Shown: positions 9,611-22,084 of the stretch, piece after piece
How the letters are laid out: every line of letters begins with the position of its first letter
Position numbering within the stretch: the stretch's first letter is position 1
DNA from: Cycas panzhihuaensis
Lineage: Eukaryota; Cycadophyta
Length of the DNA: 64,000 bases
Assembly (NCBI GenBank): GCA_023213395.1
Contig: CM041465.1
Coordinates: 241,745,741 to 241,809,740, forward strand
Direction of reading: 5' to 3'
Made by a program: the position numbers and the translations under genes
The notes under the pieces: model-generated
The model's input: only the letters and a program-made list of their open reading frames with translations
The model's database searches: none
Told to the model about the DNA's origin: nothing

Positions 9611-9716
9611 TACTCTATCTCATTTGTGAAAACCCCTTATAGGTGCAAAAGGACAAGAGTAAGTCCCTACTCTATCCCATTTGTGAAAACCCCTTATGGG
9701 CATAAAAGGATAAGGG
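9611..9716. repeat. Two-copy tandem duplication, period 57 bp
   Basis: TACTCTATCTCATTTGTGAA at 9611 recurs as TACTCTATCCCATTTGTGAA at 9668, and similarity continues through AAACCCCTTATRGG. It lies just beyond the truncated inverted LTR. No function is apparent. Confidence 0.8.
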
Positions 9717-10229
9717 TTGTATCATTTTGGAAAATTAGAACTAGTGAAAACCTAAAAGGGCATGGGGGATGACCAAATAGTATATGGAGACTCAGTAGAT
9801 TTCAGCTACAAAATTCATTATATTGATTGGCTATATAGCTTTATTTAAAGAGTCACCTAAGACAAGTTAGTAGATAGAATAAGATAGGATGAAATGACCT
9901 TCTACCATTAACGGGAAGATTGAAAAGGGTTAATATCAAAAGGTCATTACATTAGTTGATTATTTCTAGAAAGGGTCTTAAGTGAACTTTAAATTAGATC
10001 ACTTAAGTGAAATGCACTTTCATGTGCATTATGTATAATTTTATTTCACCTAACTCTAATGCTCCCTCTCTTAATATAAAAGTAAAATCTCAATGGAGGA
10101 GGCTCATTCTTACCTCCCCGTGTTGTAAGAGATACTTTTTTTCTCTCAAGTTTCTCTTACTCCCATGTTTGCCTTTATGTTTAGTGCATGGAGATGAAGG
10201 GTAGATCCACTATTTTCACCTGTACCCTA
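9717..10229. other. Unassigned spacer
   Basis: AT-rich sequence with short dyads around 9970-10015 (two ACTTAAGTGA-like blocks) and no recognisable coding similarity. It may be a remnant of another repeat between the truncated LTR and the third 3' module. Confidence 0.4.
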
Positions 10230-11640
10230 GCTCGTAGCTAGTCGTCTCTCATCTGGTGCTCATGGGCCTTTGTAGCCCAAATATCATAGACCCTAATAAG
10301 ACGGGTAAAGTTTAGTGTGTGGGGTCCTGCTAAATCTAATTCTCCACTATCTATGATGGGAGGCTATCCCTCCTCATATACCCATAGGAGGAGCTCTGTT
10401 ATAATCCTTCTTATTAGCTCCCCCATGTCCTCTCCACTTACCTATCATGTAAATCAATATATCAATGTGGAGCATAAATAAAATCTATAAACATAAACTA
10501 TATCAATATGAAAAACTTTAATCAAATGACTAAATCTAAAGCTATGGTTAGAAGTAAGGGGAGAGTTTACCTCCTAGAGTGGCTAAAGCCCCTCTAGTTG
10601 CCATATCACTAGTTGCAGCCACTACCTCCTCTAATCCTACCTCCTCATCTCTTGGAGTATCTGGTTTATTTCCTATCTCATCCTCCTCTACACTAAGGAT
10701 CTCTACTCCCATAGTAGCTATAGTTGCCTCCCTTATAATTGCTAATGCTGCCTCTGCCTCTAGATTAGCTATAATAGCTCCTTAGTCCTCGTCATCTCCT
10801 AGCTTAGATGATAGAGCCCCTGGTGCCTCTCCCTCATCTACATTACTATCCTAGTGTATATTGTGATATGGTTGGCTCACATAATCTCCACTATGAGTAT
10901 TTCTAGTGACGTAGTTGTGACTAATATTTGGATGTGAGTAGGCTCTTTGATGCCCCTGAATTATGATGGCTATTAATGTATCATGGGAGTTCTGGCTAGT
11001 GTCAATTGTAGCCCTGTTATTAGTGTTACTCCCTAAACATGATCAAAGAACTAACACTGAAGAAGGGAGCAGTAGGAAAGTCCTTCTCATCTTATAGCCC
11101 ATATATAATCTAGTTGGGCAGTGAGGTTGGCCATGATCAAGGTGGCCCAATCAAATTACTCTCCCTCCTCACATCTTCAAATGGTTGTCATCAATCCTTC
11201 AAGGATGTCTCCATATTTCTGTTTCTGGGAAATCTAGAATTAAATGGCAAATATTATCATCTTCCTCACTCGAGGAATCCTAGACATGGCTATAGCTCTT
11301 AATGAAATTCTCTTCTAGTCCTAGTGACCCTTGCTAGTAAAATATCTAGCTTCCTCTTTATGTGTTATGTATATGCTAGATAAGGTGCCTAGCACTATTG
11401 GTTATCCACTAACCAGCACCCCCATGATCCTCTGGACATCGGCAAGGGTGACGGATACATCTCCTACTAATGGTAGGCTAAAAACATGCCTCCACTAGTC
11501 CTAGTGTGAGATGATATTCACTAATAAGGCCCAATCTGAAGCATACTATGGTGTGCAGATGATCTTCAACAAGTCACATCATCTCAGTATTACCTTCTCC
11601 CGGTGATCCATTAGCTCTGTGAATCTTATCATCCATAAAT
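10230..11640 (-). pseudogene. Antisense plant-mobile-domain gene, third copy (degraded)
   Basis: Minus-strand translation with several stops gives YASDWALLVNIISH, then WRHVFSLPLVGDVSVTLADV and QRIMGVLVSG. It matches the mobile-domain-like core of copy 1 and keeps the GVxVSG motif. Downstream IPRVRKMIIFAI matches copy 1 IPRVRKLVILCIL. The intron (10442-10570) is in the conserved position, and a C-terminal exon with a LLWVYEEG-like stretch follows to about 10230. No pol end was recognised to its left, and the RNase H on its right is missing, so this is an isolated 3' module fragment. Confidence 0.6.
10442..10570 (-). other. Predicted intron of the third antisense copy
   Basis: The donor is GAG|GTAAAC at 10570 and the acceptor TTACATGATAG at 10442, 129 nt, strongly AT-rich. 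Its position relative to the exon similarity agrees with copies 1 and C. Confidence 0.5.
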
Positions 11641-11812
11641 TAATGTTTTTACAATTTTCAACTACCATAACAAGCTAAAAAGAATACAAAACAATATCAT
11701 TGATGGGTTATTTACCCTCATGTAGGTTTAAATACCTCCTTCAATCTAAGAATAACCATTAAAATTTAATTAAACTAAAATTTTATGTAAAAAACCCTAT
11801 TTTGGTCTGGAA

Positions 11813-11850
11813 CCACTAATATATTAGTAGCACTACTAATATATTAGTGG
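11813..11850. repeat. Perfect 18-bp-arm hairpin (third copy)
   Basis: Arm CCACTAATATATTAGTAG (11813-11830), 2-nt loop CA, then the exact reverse complement (11833-11850). It occupies the same interval as the hairpins at 2773-2802 and 34839-34872. Confidence 0.85.
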
Positions 11851-12668
11851 GGCCTATAGTATATTGTTATATCTCATAGGGATATCTATGACACTATGAA
11901 TAAATTCATGATGCTAGAGTTACCCCTGTCAAAATAAAAAAATAATAAGAAAGTAAACTAAAAAACATGATTTTAGTGGATAATACATAGTCCACTAGGA
12001 CTAGGGCTTCCTAATGCCATAATTTGACCTCTTACAGAACTACAATCAGGATCCTTTGGGCCCAGTAATTCCCTAATAGGTGCTACCTCATAATAAACAA
12101 CACTAACGATAAAAATAACAATAAATAGGGTCAAGGTCAAGATTTGTATACTAGATCTGGTCTAACAACTGCCATCACTTAATCCTAATCCTAATGACTA
12201 CCCCTATGTGATGATCTAACAGTTATATCTCCTCTATAAGGCTCCTAATAGAGTGGTAGATTAAAGGTAGTAAAGGGAAATCTCTCTAAATTCAACTAGG
12301 AGGCATGAAAATGAATTCTATTTTCACCCCCCATCCTCCTTTTATTCACAGGGCCACTTGAGGCACCACATATCTTTTCCATTCTAATGGAGTAGCTTTG
12401 GCCATCTTTTTGGGCCTATTCTCAATTCCTTCAGTGTCCTAGCCTATTTTACTCTTAGGAACTATTTTTTCCTATCTTTTCACATATTTATGATGCCCTT
12501 TTGACCTTTTTAATAGCCCTTTTTCTCTCATTTTTTCCCACTCAAAATGTTGGCCATGTCTATACTCCATGGACCCGTTTTAGCATGCCAGATCTATTTT
12601 CCATGCTTGTTTTGATATGTTGTGCTCATAATAGATTTTGATCCCTTGATTAAGCCCCTAGTTAGCCA
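11851..12668 (+). other. Rest of the third 3' module, cut before the RNase H
   Basis: It aligns in patches with 2850-3780 of copy 1, for example AGATCTGGTCTAACAACTGCC against GGATCTGGTCTCGCTACTGCC and ATGAATTCTATTTTCACC against ATGAATCCATTTTCCCATT. Similarity stops at about 12660, just where the RNase H ORF should begin. An LTR-like sequence follows. Confidence 0.5.
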
Positions 12669-13145
12669 TGTACCAACCTCAAAAGCATATTAAAAGTGTA
12701 GAGTATAACAAAATAAAATTATAATGTGTAGTTATATTAGTAGAATAAACTCATGAGTTATGTATACATGTAAAGGAATCAACATGAACATAAAGTAAAT
12801 AACACATCAAGTACACACCACAAGAGAGATAATAAACTTTATATGTAAAAAGCCTAGTGTGGGAAATACCATAAGAGAAGGTGGAGTTGGGATCTTTCTT
12901 TAATGATCAGAATGAATACTTCTTCTTTTTCAAGTTCTCAAGCGATGTGTGTATATATTTATAATGATGCTCATCTCATGAGTAGCCTATCATGTCTCTT
13001 GAGCCTTTATATCATCGAATAACATCTTTATATGGATATGCATACACCTCATATATCTCAGTGTATGTGAATAATGGGATTGTATATGTGTCATATCATA
13101 CTAATATTAAATATTACATATGTGATTAAATCACATATTCCAACA
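12669..13145 (-). repeat. LTR-like sequence with TG...CA ends
   Basis: On the minus strand it begins TGTTGGAATATGTGATTTAA and ends GAGGTTGGTACA, with a TATA-like TTATAAATATATAC between. I see no 5-bp target duplication (AGCCA against ATGTT) and no partner LTR, so the ends and the identity are uncertain. Confidence 0.3.
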
Positions 13146-13284
13146 ATGTTGAGTTCAAGTATAATTTTATGATCACTACATATTTATAAAGAGATTAGTC
13201 TCTCTTATGCCATTCTATCAAACATCTCATTTCTAATGAGGAAGAATATTATCTTCTTCTCATTGATTTCTCTTTTGATATAAT

Positions 13285-13600
13285 AAATCATTACACCAAA
13301 ACCTTGATGTATTAGTGAAGAGGGCCCCCCACTAAATAGACCATTACCTCCCCCTCGGTCAAATGAACTAGCCTAGCCTAGACCCACTTTCACTAGCATT
13401 CATGCACCCCATAGGATCTGGCTAAGATGGCATTTTATGCATCAGTGAGGTTTGGTGTATCACCCTATTGTCCATATAAGTGGCATTGTCCCCATGGGAT
13501 TCAAACCTAGGTCTTGGCTCTAATACCACTCATAATGAATCGTTATACCAAAACCTCAAGGTGTAAGTGAAGAGGGCCCCCCACCAAGTAGATCGTTGCT
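13285..13600 (-). mobile_element. Probable TRIM (terminal-repeat retrotransposon in miniature)
   Basis: Two direct repeats of about 65 bp, sharing AGTGAAGAGGGCCCCCCAC and an ACCAAAACCT block, flank about 190 bp of non-coding DNA. On the minus strand the right-hand repeat is followed by TGGTATTAGAGCC, a primer site for initiator tRNA-Met. The left-hand repeat is preceded by GAGGGGGAGG, a polypurine tract. That order (LTR, PBS, PPT, LTR, no coding) is that of a TRIM. It lies directly at the end of the chromovirus integrase. I could not find a clean target duplication, so the edges are approximate. Confidence 0.6.
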
Positions 13601-14720
13601 TATTTCCCAATTGCCCTCTTGAGATATAAAACATGAAAGACATTATGGATCCTTGATGGTGGTGGTAAGTCCAAGGCATATGCAACTTCAACAATCTTCT
13701 TGAGAATTGATGTTGTAATTTATGTTGTAAAATTGATGTTATAATTTATGTTGCCCATCCTATTTGAGAGATGCTTACTTGTACAGTTACAACTATAAGT
13801 ATACCCAGTTACCTAGTTGAAATGTTTATTCACTTCACCCTTTATCTGCCTATTGTTTCATCCAATCTTGTGCAAGGTTTAAATTTTCCTTGAGTAGCTT
13901 AAGAATCTGTATTGTTTGCTAGATGTGTTCCTTGACTACTTAAACATTAGAATTGATTATAGTATAGTTATTAAGTGCGGGTGGTTCATAGCCATATAAT
14001 GCTTGGAATAGAGTCATTCCTACTAATGCATGACAGGTCATATTATACCACCATTTTACTAAAGGAAGCTAATGATGTCACTAGCCTTACTTATTTGAAG
14101 CATATCAACGAATGTATCCTTAAAGGTACTTATTAACCACCTCAGTTTAACCATCTATTTATGGATAGTAGGATGAGTTCATTGTTAGTTTAGTACCAAG
14201 TAGATAGAAGAGTTCTGTCTAGAAGTTGTTGGTAAAGTTAGGGTCCTGATCACTGACTATGCATTTGGGCATGCTATGCAACCTGTATATATCCTTTAAA
14301 AAGATCTTAGCAATTTGATTTGCCTAATATGTGGCTTAAATGCTACAAAGTTAAGTATATTTGGTTAGCCTATCAACAACCACCAATATAGCATCTTTTC
14401 CTTCTAACTTAGGTAGACCCATGATGGAGTCCATAGAAATTTCTTCCCATCATTGATTTGGTATGTGAAGGGGTTACAGTAATCTTAGAGACTTGACTAT
14501 TTCTGTCTTATGTTGTTGACAAATTTCATATGAGAAAATATATCTCTTTACATCTCCTTTTTATCCCTTCCAAAAGAAAGATTATTTTAAGTGGTGGTAT
14601 ATTCGTAGGAACCTCAAGTGACCTACTATTAGAGAGTTATATGTATCATGTAAAATTTGCTCCTTGAGGCTAGAGTGAGGGCATTTGATTCTTGTACTAG
14701 AGAATATTTGCAGACCATGT
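13600..14720 (-). pseudogene. Integrase of a chromovirus-like Ty3/gypsy element
   Basis: Minus-strand translation, with stops, gives GHLRFLRIYHHLK and SFFWKG (HHCC region), [27 protein letters not shown] (first Asp), CIVSDQDPNFTNNF (second Asp) and TEVVNKYL (catalytic Glu kept). The C-terminal part follows: YGYEPP, LLKENLNLAQDWMKQ, FQLGNWVYL, and NVFHVLYLKRAIG near 13615. The order matches chromovirus integrases. No chromodomain is visible, because the TRIM-like element begins immediately after AIG. Stops near 14630, 14420 and 13800 make it non-functional. Confidence 0.75.
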
Positions 14721-14989
14721 ATAATAGGTTGAATACCCTACCCTAACTTGAAGGTCTTGAATGATCTATATTGTAAAGGGGTCGTGATCTTATTCTTGCT
14801 TAGCGACCGCTATCCAAGAGGGATTGATCATGGTGATAGAATATAGTGCAAATCTTTCTTCCTTGAGAGATAAAGCATCAATAACTATATTACTCTTGCC
14901 TTTTTTATATATGATTTCAAAGTCGAAATCTTGTATTTTAGTGACCTATTTTTGTTGTTCCTCAGATATCATCCTTTGAACTAGGAAAT

Positions 14990-15990
14990 ATTTTAAGCTA
15001 TTATGGTTTGTTTTAATTTAGAAATGTGTTCCCAATAAATATTATCGTTATTTCCTAACTGCATGGAGAATTGATCGCATCTCCTTCTCATAGGTGGAAT
15101 TGACTTGTTCCTTGGGTGTAAGTTGACAACTTTCAAAGGCCAAAGGTTTCCCTTATTGCATTAAGACTACTCCAATGCCTTGCCCCAATGCATCACATTC
15201 AATGGTGAAGGTCTTTGTAAAGTCTAGTATTGTAAGGACTTGTGTGGTAGTTAAAGCCACCTTTAAGTGTTCAAATGCTTTAGAGGCCTTATCATTCCAA
15301 TGAAAGATATCCTTTTTTAACAAGTTGATTAAAGGGGAAGTAATCCTTGCATAACCCTGAATAAACTTTCGATAATACCTTATGACTCATAATAATCCAT
15401 GAAGACCCTTGATGTTTTTGGGTTAAGGCCAACTCATGATAACTGCAATTTTCTTAGGATTCACCTTGACTCCTGCTTGAGAGATAATATGGCCCAAATA
15501 TTCTATTTCTTTTTTCCCAAATTGACATTTAAATTTTTTTTTACATAAAGCTAGTTATCTATAAGCACCTGTAATGCCTTATCAACATGCTAAAGATGGT
15601 CTTCCTATGTGTGACTGAAGATTAGAATGTTATTAAAAAAGACTAACATGAACTTCCTTAAGTAAGGCCAAAAGAGTTTATTCATGAGTTCTTGAAAGGT
15701 GGATGGGGAATTAATGAAGCCAAATGGCATGACTAAAAATTCATAATGTCCTTCATGTATATGAAATACAATTTTATGAATATCCTCTACCTTGATCCTA
15801 ATTTGATGGTATCTTGACCACAAGTCAAATGATGTGAAGTACATTGCTCTATGGAGTTCATCCAAGAGTTCATCGATGACTAGTATAGAAAATTTATCCT
15901 TGATAGTTATCTTATTAAGCTTATAGTAGTCTACACACATGCAAAATGAGCCATCCTTTTTTCTTACTAAAATCACTGGGGTAGAAAAAG
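14990..15990 (-). pseudogene. Reverse transcriptase and RNase H of the minus-strand gypsy element
   Basis: The longest open piece (15976 to 15605) runs from [16 protein letters not shown] through [41 protein letters not shown] and FVLVFF-like [11 protein letters not shown]. In an active enzyme the YxDD box reads FFDDI; here it is FFNN, so both catalytic aspartates are lost. RNase H follows to the left (15300-15000) with FTIECDALGQGIGVVLMQ and STYEKEMRSILHAVRK. Both parts match the chromovirus branch of Ty3/gypsy. Confidence 0.85.
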
Positions 15991-16379
15991 TGCTTTTACT
16001 TTCCCTAATAGTACTAGCATTAAGGAGTTCTTGAACTAGTCATTTAATTTCATTCTTTTACTGGTAGGGATACTGATATGGTCGAATATAAGGATGATTG
16101 CTTCCAACTACTAGGCCAATGCTATGATCTTGGTCACGTACTAGGGGAAGACCTTGAAGAATATCCTAAAAGACCTGGTTGTGGTGATTAAGTACCAATT
16201 TTAAGTCATTTGGTGTACCATCATCTTGGAGAATATCCCCTTCTGTTAGAAGTTCTTTACCTTCTAGAGCATAATGTTTGGCAATGATTCCTATACCACT
16301 CTTTTAATGAGCTTCGTGTGAGCTAATGATTTGGGTTAGAGGAGGAATGATCATATTCAATTAATAGTCAATTCCTTTA

Positions 16380-16720
16380 TAAGTAAATTGAATGAAGAGC
16401 TCTTTCATATTTAGTTAAATGGTCCCTACTGGTTTGAGTCATTGTACTCCTAAAACAACATCAACTCCTCCAACGAGAATGGTATACAGAGAAGTGGAGA
16501 GGTGATAGTCACCCATTTGCAACTTGATGTTGTGATATTTTCCCCACAAGTGAATGTCCCTCCATTAGCCACCATAACCTAGAAAATTTTGATAGGATAT
16601 GGAAAACATTTGAGTTCTTCAACAAGTTTCCAATTAATGAAATTATGGGTGCTCCCAGAATCTATGAGGGCAACCACCTTCCTTTTCTTAATGTACCCAA
16701 TAAGTTTGAGTGTTCATAGA
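16380..16720 (-). pseudogene. Aspartic protease of the minus-strand gypsy element
   Basis: VVALIDSGSTHNFINWKL is readable on the minus strand at about 16630-16685, with the DSGS catalytic loop and THNF intact as in chromovirus proteases. VMVANGGTFTCG follows. A stop precedes VMVA and more occur towards the RT. It lies between gag and RT, as expected. Confidence 0.65.
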
Positions 16721-16869
16721 GTCATAATTCTAACAAGGGTATGTACAGATATAGTAGTATCTTCTTCTTCCTCCATAGGTGGGTCATAATCATTATTTTC
16801 TAGCTCTAATGAGGCTTCCTTTACTGGTTCATCATCTTGGACATCCTTAATTATGAATAAACATTATTC

Positions 16870-17500
16870 AAGACACTTATTATCTTTATTCCACTTTTGT
16901 TTACAATAAAAATATAACCTTTTTAATTATTTCTCATCCATCTCTTAGGAAGTCATTCGTCACATACTAGGAACCTAAAATTATGGTCACTTTTTTGGGA
17001 ATGTTTGTGGGAGGGGTCAAGATACCTTATTTTTTACTTCAATATGTCAAGCAAAATTGATAACTATAGAGATGTTTTCAAGTTTTAAGAGTCACAACTT
17101 ATGTATGATGTCATCTCATAACCCACCAATGTACAACTCAAGTAATTTATTCTAACAAAGACCATTAACCCTTATAGAGAGACATTGGTATTCTGCTATA
17201 TAAGCTAAAATAATTCCCCCCTATCTGACTTTAGCTAACTGGTTAAGGTAGTCATAATTATAGGTATTATCATATTAAGCTGTAAGATCCTTGACAAAAC
17301 CCTCCCATTAATAACTATGCCCACTAATTATTTTCATAACCCATTAGGACCATTGGTAGGGTTTAATTTCCATGTGTAGAGAAGCAAGAGGGATCTTCTT
17401 ATATACTAGAACTTGATGAAGAGAAAAGTATTGTTCTATTTGGGCAATCTAGGTATGTACATTCGTGCCATTGAACTTCTTGATTTCTACCTTAGGAAGG
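16870..17500 (-). pseudogene. Gag of the minus-strand gypsy element
   Basis: Minus-strand translation gives KVEIKKFNGTNVHT, then IEQYFSLHQV, KIPLASLHMEIKPYQW and WEGFVKDL. This is the Retrotrans_gag pattern of chromoviruses. A zinc-knuckle remnant follows near 16880-16912 (FYCKQKWNKDNKC), where the metal-binding His of CX2CX4HX4C is replaced by Asn. Several stops interrupt the frame. Confidence 0.65.
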
Positions 17501-17849
17501 AATCTCAGATGAAAGTGCTTTCCATCATTAACTTCATATTCTTTATCAAAGTGAACCCCACCTATGTGAGTAGTATCATCAAAGTCAATCTTTTCTTACT
17601 TAAAAGGTTTCATGGCTGTGATCTCTACCATTATTGCTTCACATTTTTCATTAAAATTAGTTTGGATTTGTAATATATCTCCTTAAAGTTATGTGATAGC
17701 ATCATTGAGATCTTAAGTCCAGCTTAGGTTCATCTCAGGGGCTATTTGTTCATAAGACCTAAGTTGAATCCTAATTGAAAAATGTAAACGAAAGGGATTT
17801 GATGGGGTGTCTACAGATTATTATCCCTAATGTTTTACAATGAGGCAAT

Positions 17850-17940
17850 ATGGATTTTTTTTTTTTTTACTTTTTAACCTTTTTTTTTTGCTTTTTTATT
17901 TTTTTAATTTTTTGATTTGTTTTATTTTTTGCTTTTTGGT
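17850..17940. repeat. T-rich low-complexity tract
   Basis: Runs of 8-14 T broken by single A, C or G. It lies in the leader of the minus-strand gypsy element, between PBS and gag, where it reads as poly-A-like on the coding strand. Confidence 0.9.
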
Positions 17941-18660
17941 CACTGGCTATCTTACTAACTATGTATACATAAACTGATGACAAGTTATCTAGACATACTA
18001 GATTTAATAAATCGATGATGGCTAACTCATCGATTGACTAGGTGTGCACAAACCACTAATAGACTGACCAGGTACACTAGGTATGGGTTTTTCTAGTTTG
18101 TAGGCCCTCTGATATACTAATCCCAATCATAAATAGTATCAACTCATTGAGGCAAACACTCTACTTTACAATCATTCTACCCATCTCTAGGGTATGTGGA
18201 GAGTACCTTCCCAGGGCTAATCGCTTACTAGTACATGACAAATTATAGATGGTTAATAGGGTTCCTATGGTTACCTATATTAGGAAGGCCTATCTATGGC
18301 ATCCTCTAATATACCCACAGGTACGTGGAGGTGTAATTTCGTAACTGAGTTCTATCTAAGGCTTGATTAAGGAGTGTGATCTCTAGTCCTTCATACAAGG
18401 GATGGAAAAGCCATAATGTGCTTAGCCCAAAATAATAGATCCTCATGATATTTATAGACCCCTAGCATAGGGTCTTTATCTAAATGCAAAAGAAAATTGC
18501 TTAGTGGAAGTGTTAGGGTACCTTCCTGATTGTAGTGTTGTCTATCCCCAAAAAACAAAGTAACTAAGTAGAAATTAATTAAGAATAGATACTGATGAGA
18601 AAGAAATGATGTAAATAAAATTAAATATTTAATAGTTTTAACTCTCCCACAAGGCATGGA

Positions 18661-18678
18661 TTGATCACTCTAATACCA
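18661..18678 (-). other. Primer-binding site of the minus-strand gypsy element
   Basis: On the minus strand TGGTATTAGAGTGATCAA lies two bases inside the LTR. TGGTATTAGAG is close to the initiator tRNA-Met complement TGGTATCAGAGC, which is usual for chromoviruses. Confidence 0.65.
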
Positions 18679-18680
18679 CT

Positions 18681-19060
18681 TGGTAAGATACCACTCTTTA
18701 ATAATAATTACACATTAACATAACATGTAAATAACTCCAAAATAGCACTTGTATTAGAATACTCTTCGAGGGGGTAACCTCTTAATTATATGCAATAACA
18801 ATGATATTTTAGATATCCTACTTTAAATGTTATATAAATATATATATGGCTCTATGCTTACTACACACCTCCTCCTTATGCATGTGGGATATTACATGAA
18901 TATATATAGTGCTCAATGAACACTACACAGCCTTTTACTTATGCATGTAGGATATTAAGAAAAGAGAAGAAGTAGAAGAAATATAAGACATAAGGGAGAG
19001 AAGAAGTAGAAGATATAAGAGGATATAAGAGAATGTAAGTTAGGGGTTAGATCCCTAACA
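18681..19060 (-). repeat. 5' LTR of the minus-strand gypsy element (380 bp)
   Basis: On the minus strand it starts TGTTAGGGATCTAACCCC and ends AGAGTGGTATCTTACCA, directly before the primer site. It contains a TATA-like CATATATATATTTATAT. I found no second copy in the window, so the 3' LTR is lost or lies beyond the TRIM. The chromovirus gag, protease, RT and integrase lie in order to its left. Confidence 0.6.
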
Positions 19061-21600
19061 TTTGACTAGGCTCCTCAACCCACTCATGGCTCTTAGTTTG
19101 ACCTTCTTACATAACTCAATTGGGGTGTTCATACCTCGGTGGACTTTCTTCTTGATTAAACTACTCTTATCAAAGTATATCTTTTTACCTCCAATGACTT
19201 GTCATAGAATCTACCTACATGTGATCTTTCTCTTCATGATTAACCTTGCTAAGAGGACTCAATTCCAAGATATATTATTAGCCTCAACCACTTTGAAAAT
19301 GATGAGGCTCTCTTGAAGCACCTAGTGGGAGCTTCTCCTAATCTTCTACCTAATCATCATAATCTTGCCTTTATTAAGTACATCTAACTTGATTCACCTT
19401 TGGAAAACTTAAATGATAGATCACACACCTCCTCTCATCCACTAGACCTTGCTCCTCCCCAACTTAAAGAAGGCAATGCTATGTTAGTTAGAGAAACCAT
19501 TGAGATTGACCTCAAGATATATGAAACACCTAAAATAATTAAAGTAGGAGTTGGTTATTCCCCCTTTAAGGTCAAATAATTGAAAGAATTATTTAAGGAA
19601 TTTTCTTCTATTTTTACTTGGGATAATAGCAATATAAAGGGCTTATACTTTATTATTATATTCTACAACATTACCATAATTCCTAAAGCCAAATCTAAAT
19701 AATAAAAATGAAGGCCCATTCACCCTTATCTTTCCACAATAATCAAGTAAAAGGTAAAAAAGCTAATAAAATTTGATTTTATCAAATTAGTGAATTATTC
19801 TTAGTGGGTGCCTAATATTATGCCTATCATGAAAAAGAATGATTCCATCTATATTAATATCAATTTTCACAACCTCAATGACTCTTTCCCTAAGGACAAT
19901 TTTCCACTACCCTTTTCTATTTAGATTTGGGATTAAACCCCTAATTTTGAAGTATGTTTCTTATGGATGACATCTTGAGATATTCCCAAATTATTATATC
20001 ACCAAAATACTACCCCAAAATGGTGTTTGCTATACCATAGAGAATATTTGCCTGTAAAGTCATGTCATTTGGTCTTAAAAATATAAGGGCGACCTATCAA
20101 TAAGCCATGGTATTCATATTCCATGACTTATTAAGGGTCACCATTGTAGTCTATCTTGATGACATGTTTGAATTATTATGGTATTAGAAAGACCACATTC
20201 ATGACTTGAGAGTGAATTTTGAAAGATGGCAATAGTATCCACTTTGCCTAAATCCCAATAAATGAGTACTTATAGTTACATGAAGTAAGATGCTTGGAGA
20301 TATTATCTTAAGAGATGGCATTAACATAGACCTTGAGAAAGTTAAAACCATATTTAAAATATTCATATATCATAATTAGAAGTAGGTTAAGTCATTTCTT
20401 GGAAGATTAAGGTTTATGCATAGGTTCATTATAGCCTTCACCCTTAATATGAAGGCACTAACAAACCTCTTAAAAAAGTGTGCATCTCTTGAGTGAACCT
20501 CAATTATCAAAGAAGCATTGATAACATTCTTATTCTACACCTTTTTTATAAACCTTTCATCTTATCTATCTTCTCTATCAAAGAATCCCTTGGGGCATGC
20601 TCACATAGGAGAATGAATTTGGGTGGGGGCAATCCATTTACTTTATTGGTCATATATTAGCTACTACAAAAATGAATTAATCCCCACCTGAAAAGGAGTA
20701 CTTAATATAGCCTTTACAACTAAGAAACTATGTCATTACCTACTTAGCAACAAAACCCATATGATCACATAATTAGATCCAATTAGACTCTTACTCATCA
20801 AACTGACATCACTACGTGAGTAGGTAAGTGGGCTTTACTTCTTCAAGAGTTTGACCTATGGATGGTTAACTATAAGCCTATGGAAGGAATGGCTATTTTT
20901 GAGTAGTTAGTAGTGGCACCTCTTCCCAATGCTAATCATCATATTATTGATGATGCACTTATATGAAGAGCACATCTTTGAAGTTGATACTTTTCCATAT
21001 AGAAATGAAAATAAGTGATATAAAGATATTTAGACTTATTTACAAAGACCAAACTTATCTATTAGATACTTATTCTAAATATAAGGAGAGTTAGAGTAAT
21101 CACACCTTAGTACTTATTGCTTAATGAAGCTCTTTATAAATGCTCCTCTAATGGAGTTTTGTTGAGATGTCTCACTTCTTTGGAAGCATAGGCTAATCTA
21201 ATTGAATGTCATGATGGCATCTATAGTGGCCACTTTGGTGGCCATTCTGCTACTTAATGCATCCTTAGCATGGGGTATTATTGGCCCACCTTGTTTAAGG
21301 ATGCACACACCTATATATAAAAATATTAAAGGTGATAAGCACACTCCTCTCTTATCCATCAACCAACCACTCCTCTAAGAGCTATCCTTTCACCATTGCC
21401 ATTCCCTTAATAGGGCCATGACCTCATTGGAAAGATATATCCTCCATCATCTAACAACTATAACTTCATTTTAATTTCCATAGAATACTTCACTAGGTGG
21501 AGTGAACTTATCTTGTTGAGCACTACAACTAGCAAGGTAATTGCCACATTCATATTTCAATATATAATGTGGTCATGTTAGCCACCGGCGTAAAAGTTTA
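19061..21600 (+). pseudogene. Pol remnant of family G copy A (RT, RNase H, integrase)
   Basis: Heavily broken plus-strand frames retain NDSFPKDNFPLPF (RT, as in Tat elements, near 19880-19920), LVLKI with MTCLNYYG after it (the eroded active site near 20160), and the integrase HHCC region CHDGIYSGHFGGHS with GYYWPTLFKDAHTY near 21205-21310. YFTRWSELILLSTTTSK follows near 21485. Integrase stops at about 21600 and runs straight into LTR-like sequence, so the end of pol and any 3' module are deleted. It is the same family as B by shared motifs and by the LTR. Confidence 0.65.
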
Positions 21601-22084
21601 TTCATAGTCTACCCCTTCCTATTGTTTGAAGCCTTTTGCTATAAGATGAGCTTTGTGATACTTGAAAATGTTGTCTGTATGGAATTTAGTTTTGTATAGC
21701 TATCTACAATCAATTACATTTTCCCCAAGTGGCAATTCTGTTAGCTCTAGTTTCCTAGCTCCTGAGGATGACATAAGTACAATAACATAAGTAAGTATAG
21801 GTATGCATCTCCACCCTTTTTTTCTCATTACAACTATTATTCTTCCCTATGTGATGCATTGATTGATTACTAGATGTATGCTTGTTTGACTTGCTTAGCT
21901 TGCCTATGCCTCTCTTTCATGTCGATGATGACTAGGACTCCAATCTAATGGCCTTAGATCCCCCCTATGTCAGCCAGTTATTTAGAAAGAAAACCTCTCT
22001 ACATACCTACAACTCTCTTTCTTAGCCCATTCTTGTTATTTTAGTCATGTTTCTTCCCCATAGCTATTGGTCACCCCTCATTTA
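21600..22084 (+). repeat. Family G LTR of copy A, first part
   Basis: It carries the donor-like CATAAGTAAGTATAGGTATG at about 21786 and the block CATAGCTATTGGTCACCCCTC near 22060, both matched at 54235-54500. It is interrupted at 22084 by Copia-2 and resumes at 27405. The start is fixed only by loss of integrase similarity. Confidence 0.55.

Noticed and set aside
12669-13145. Solo LTR insertion
   Set aside because: The TG...CA ends look right, but the flanking five bases do not match and no partner exists, so it is kept only as a low-confidence LTR-like feature.
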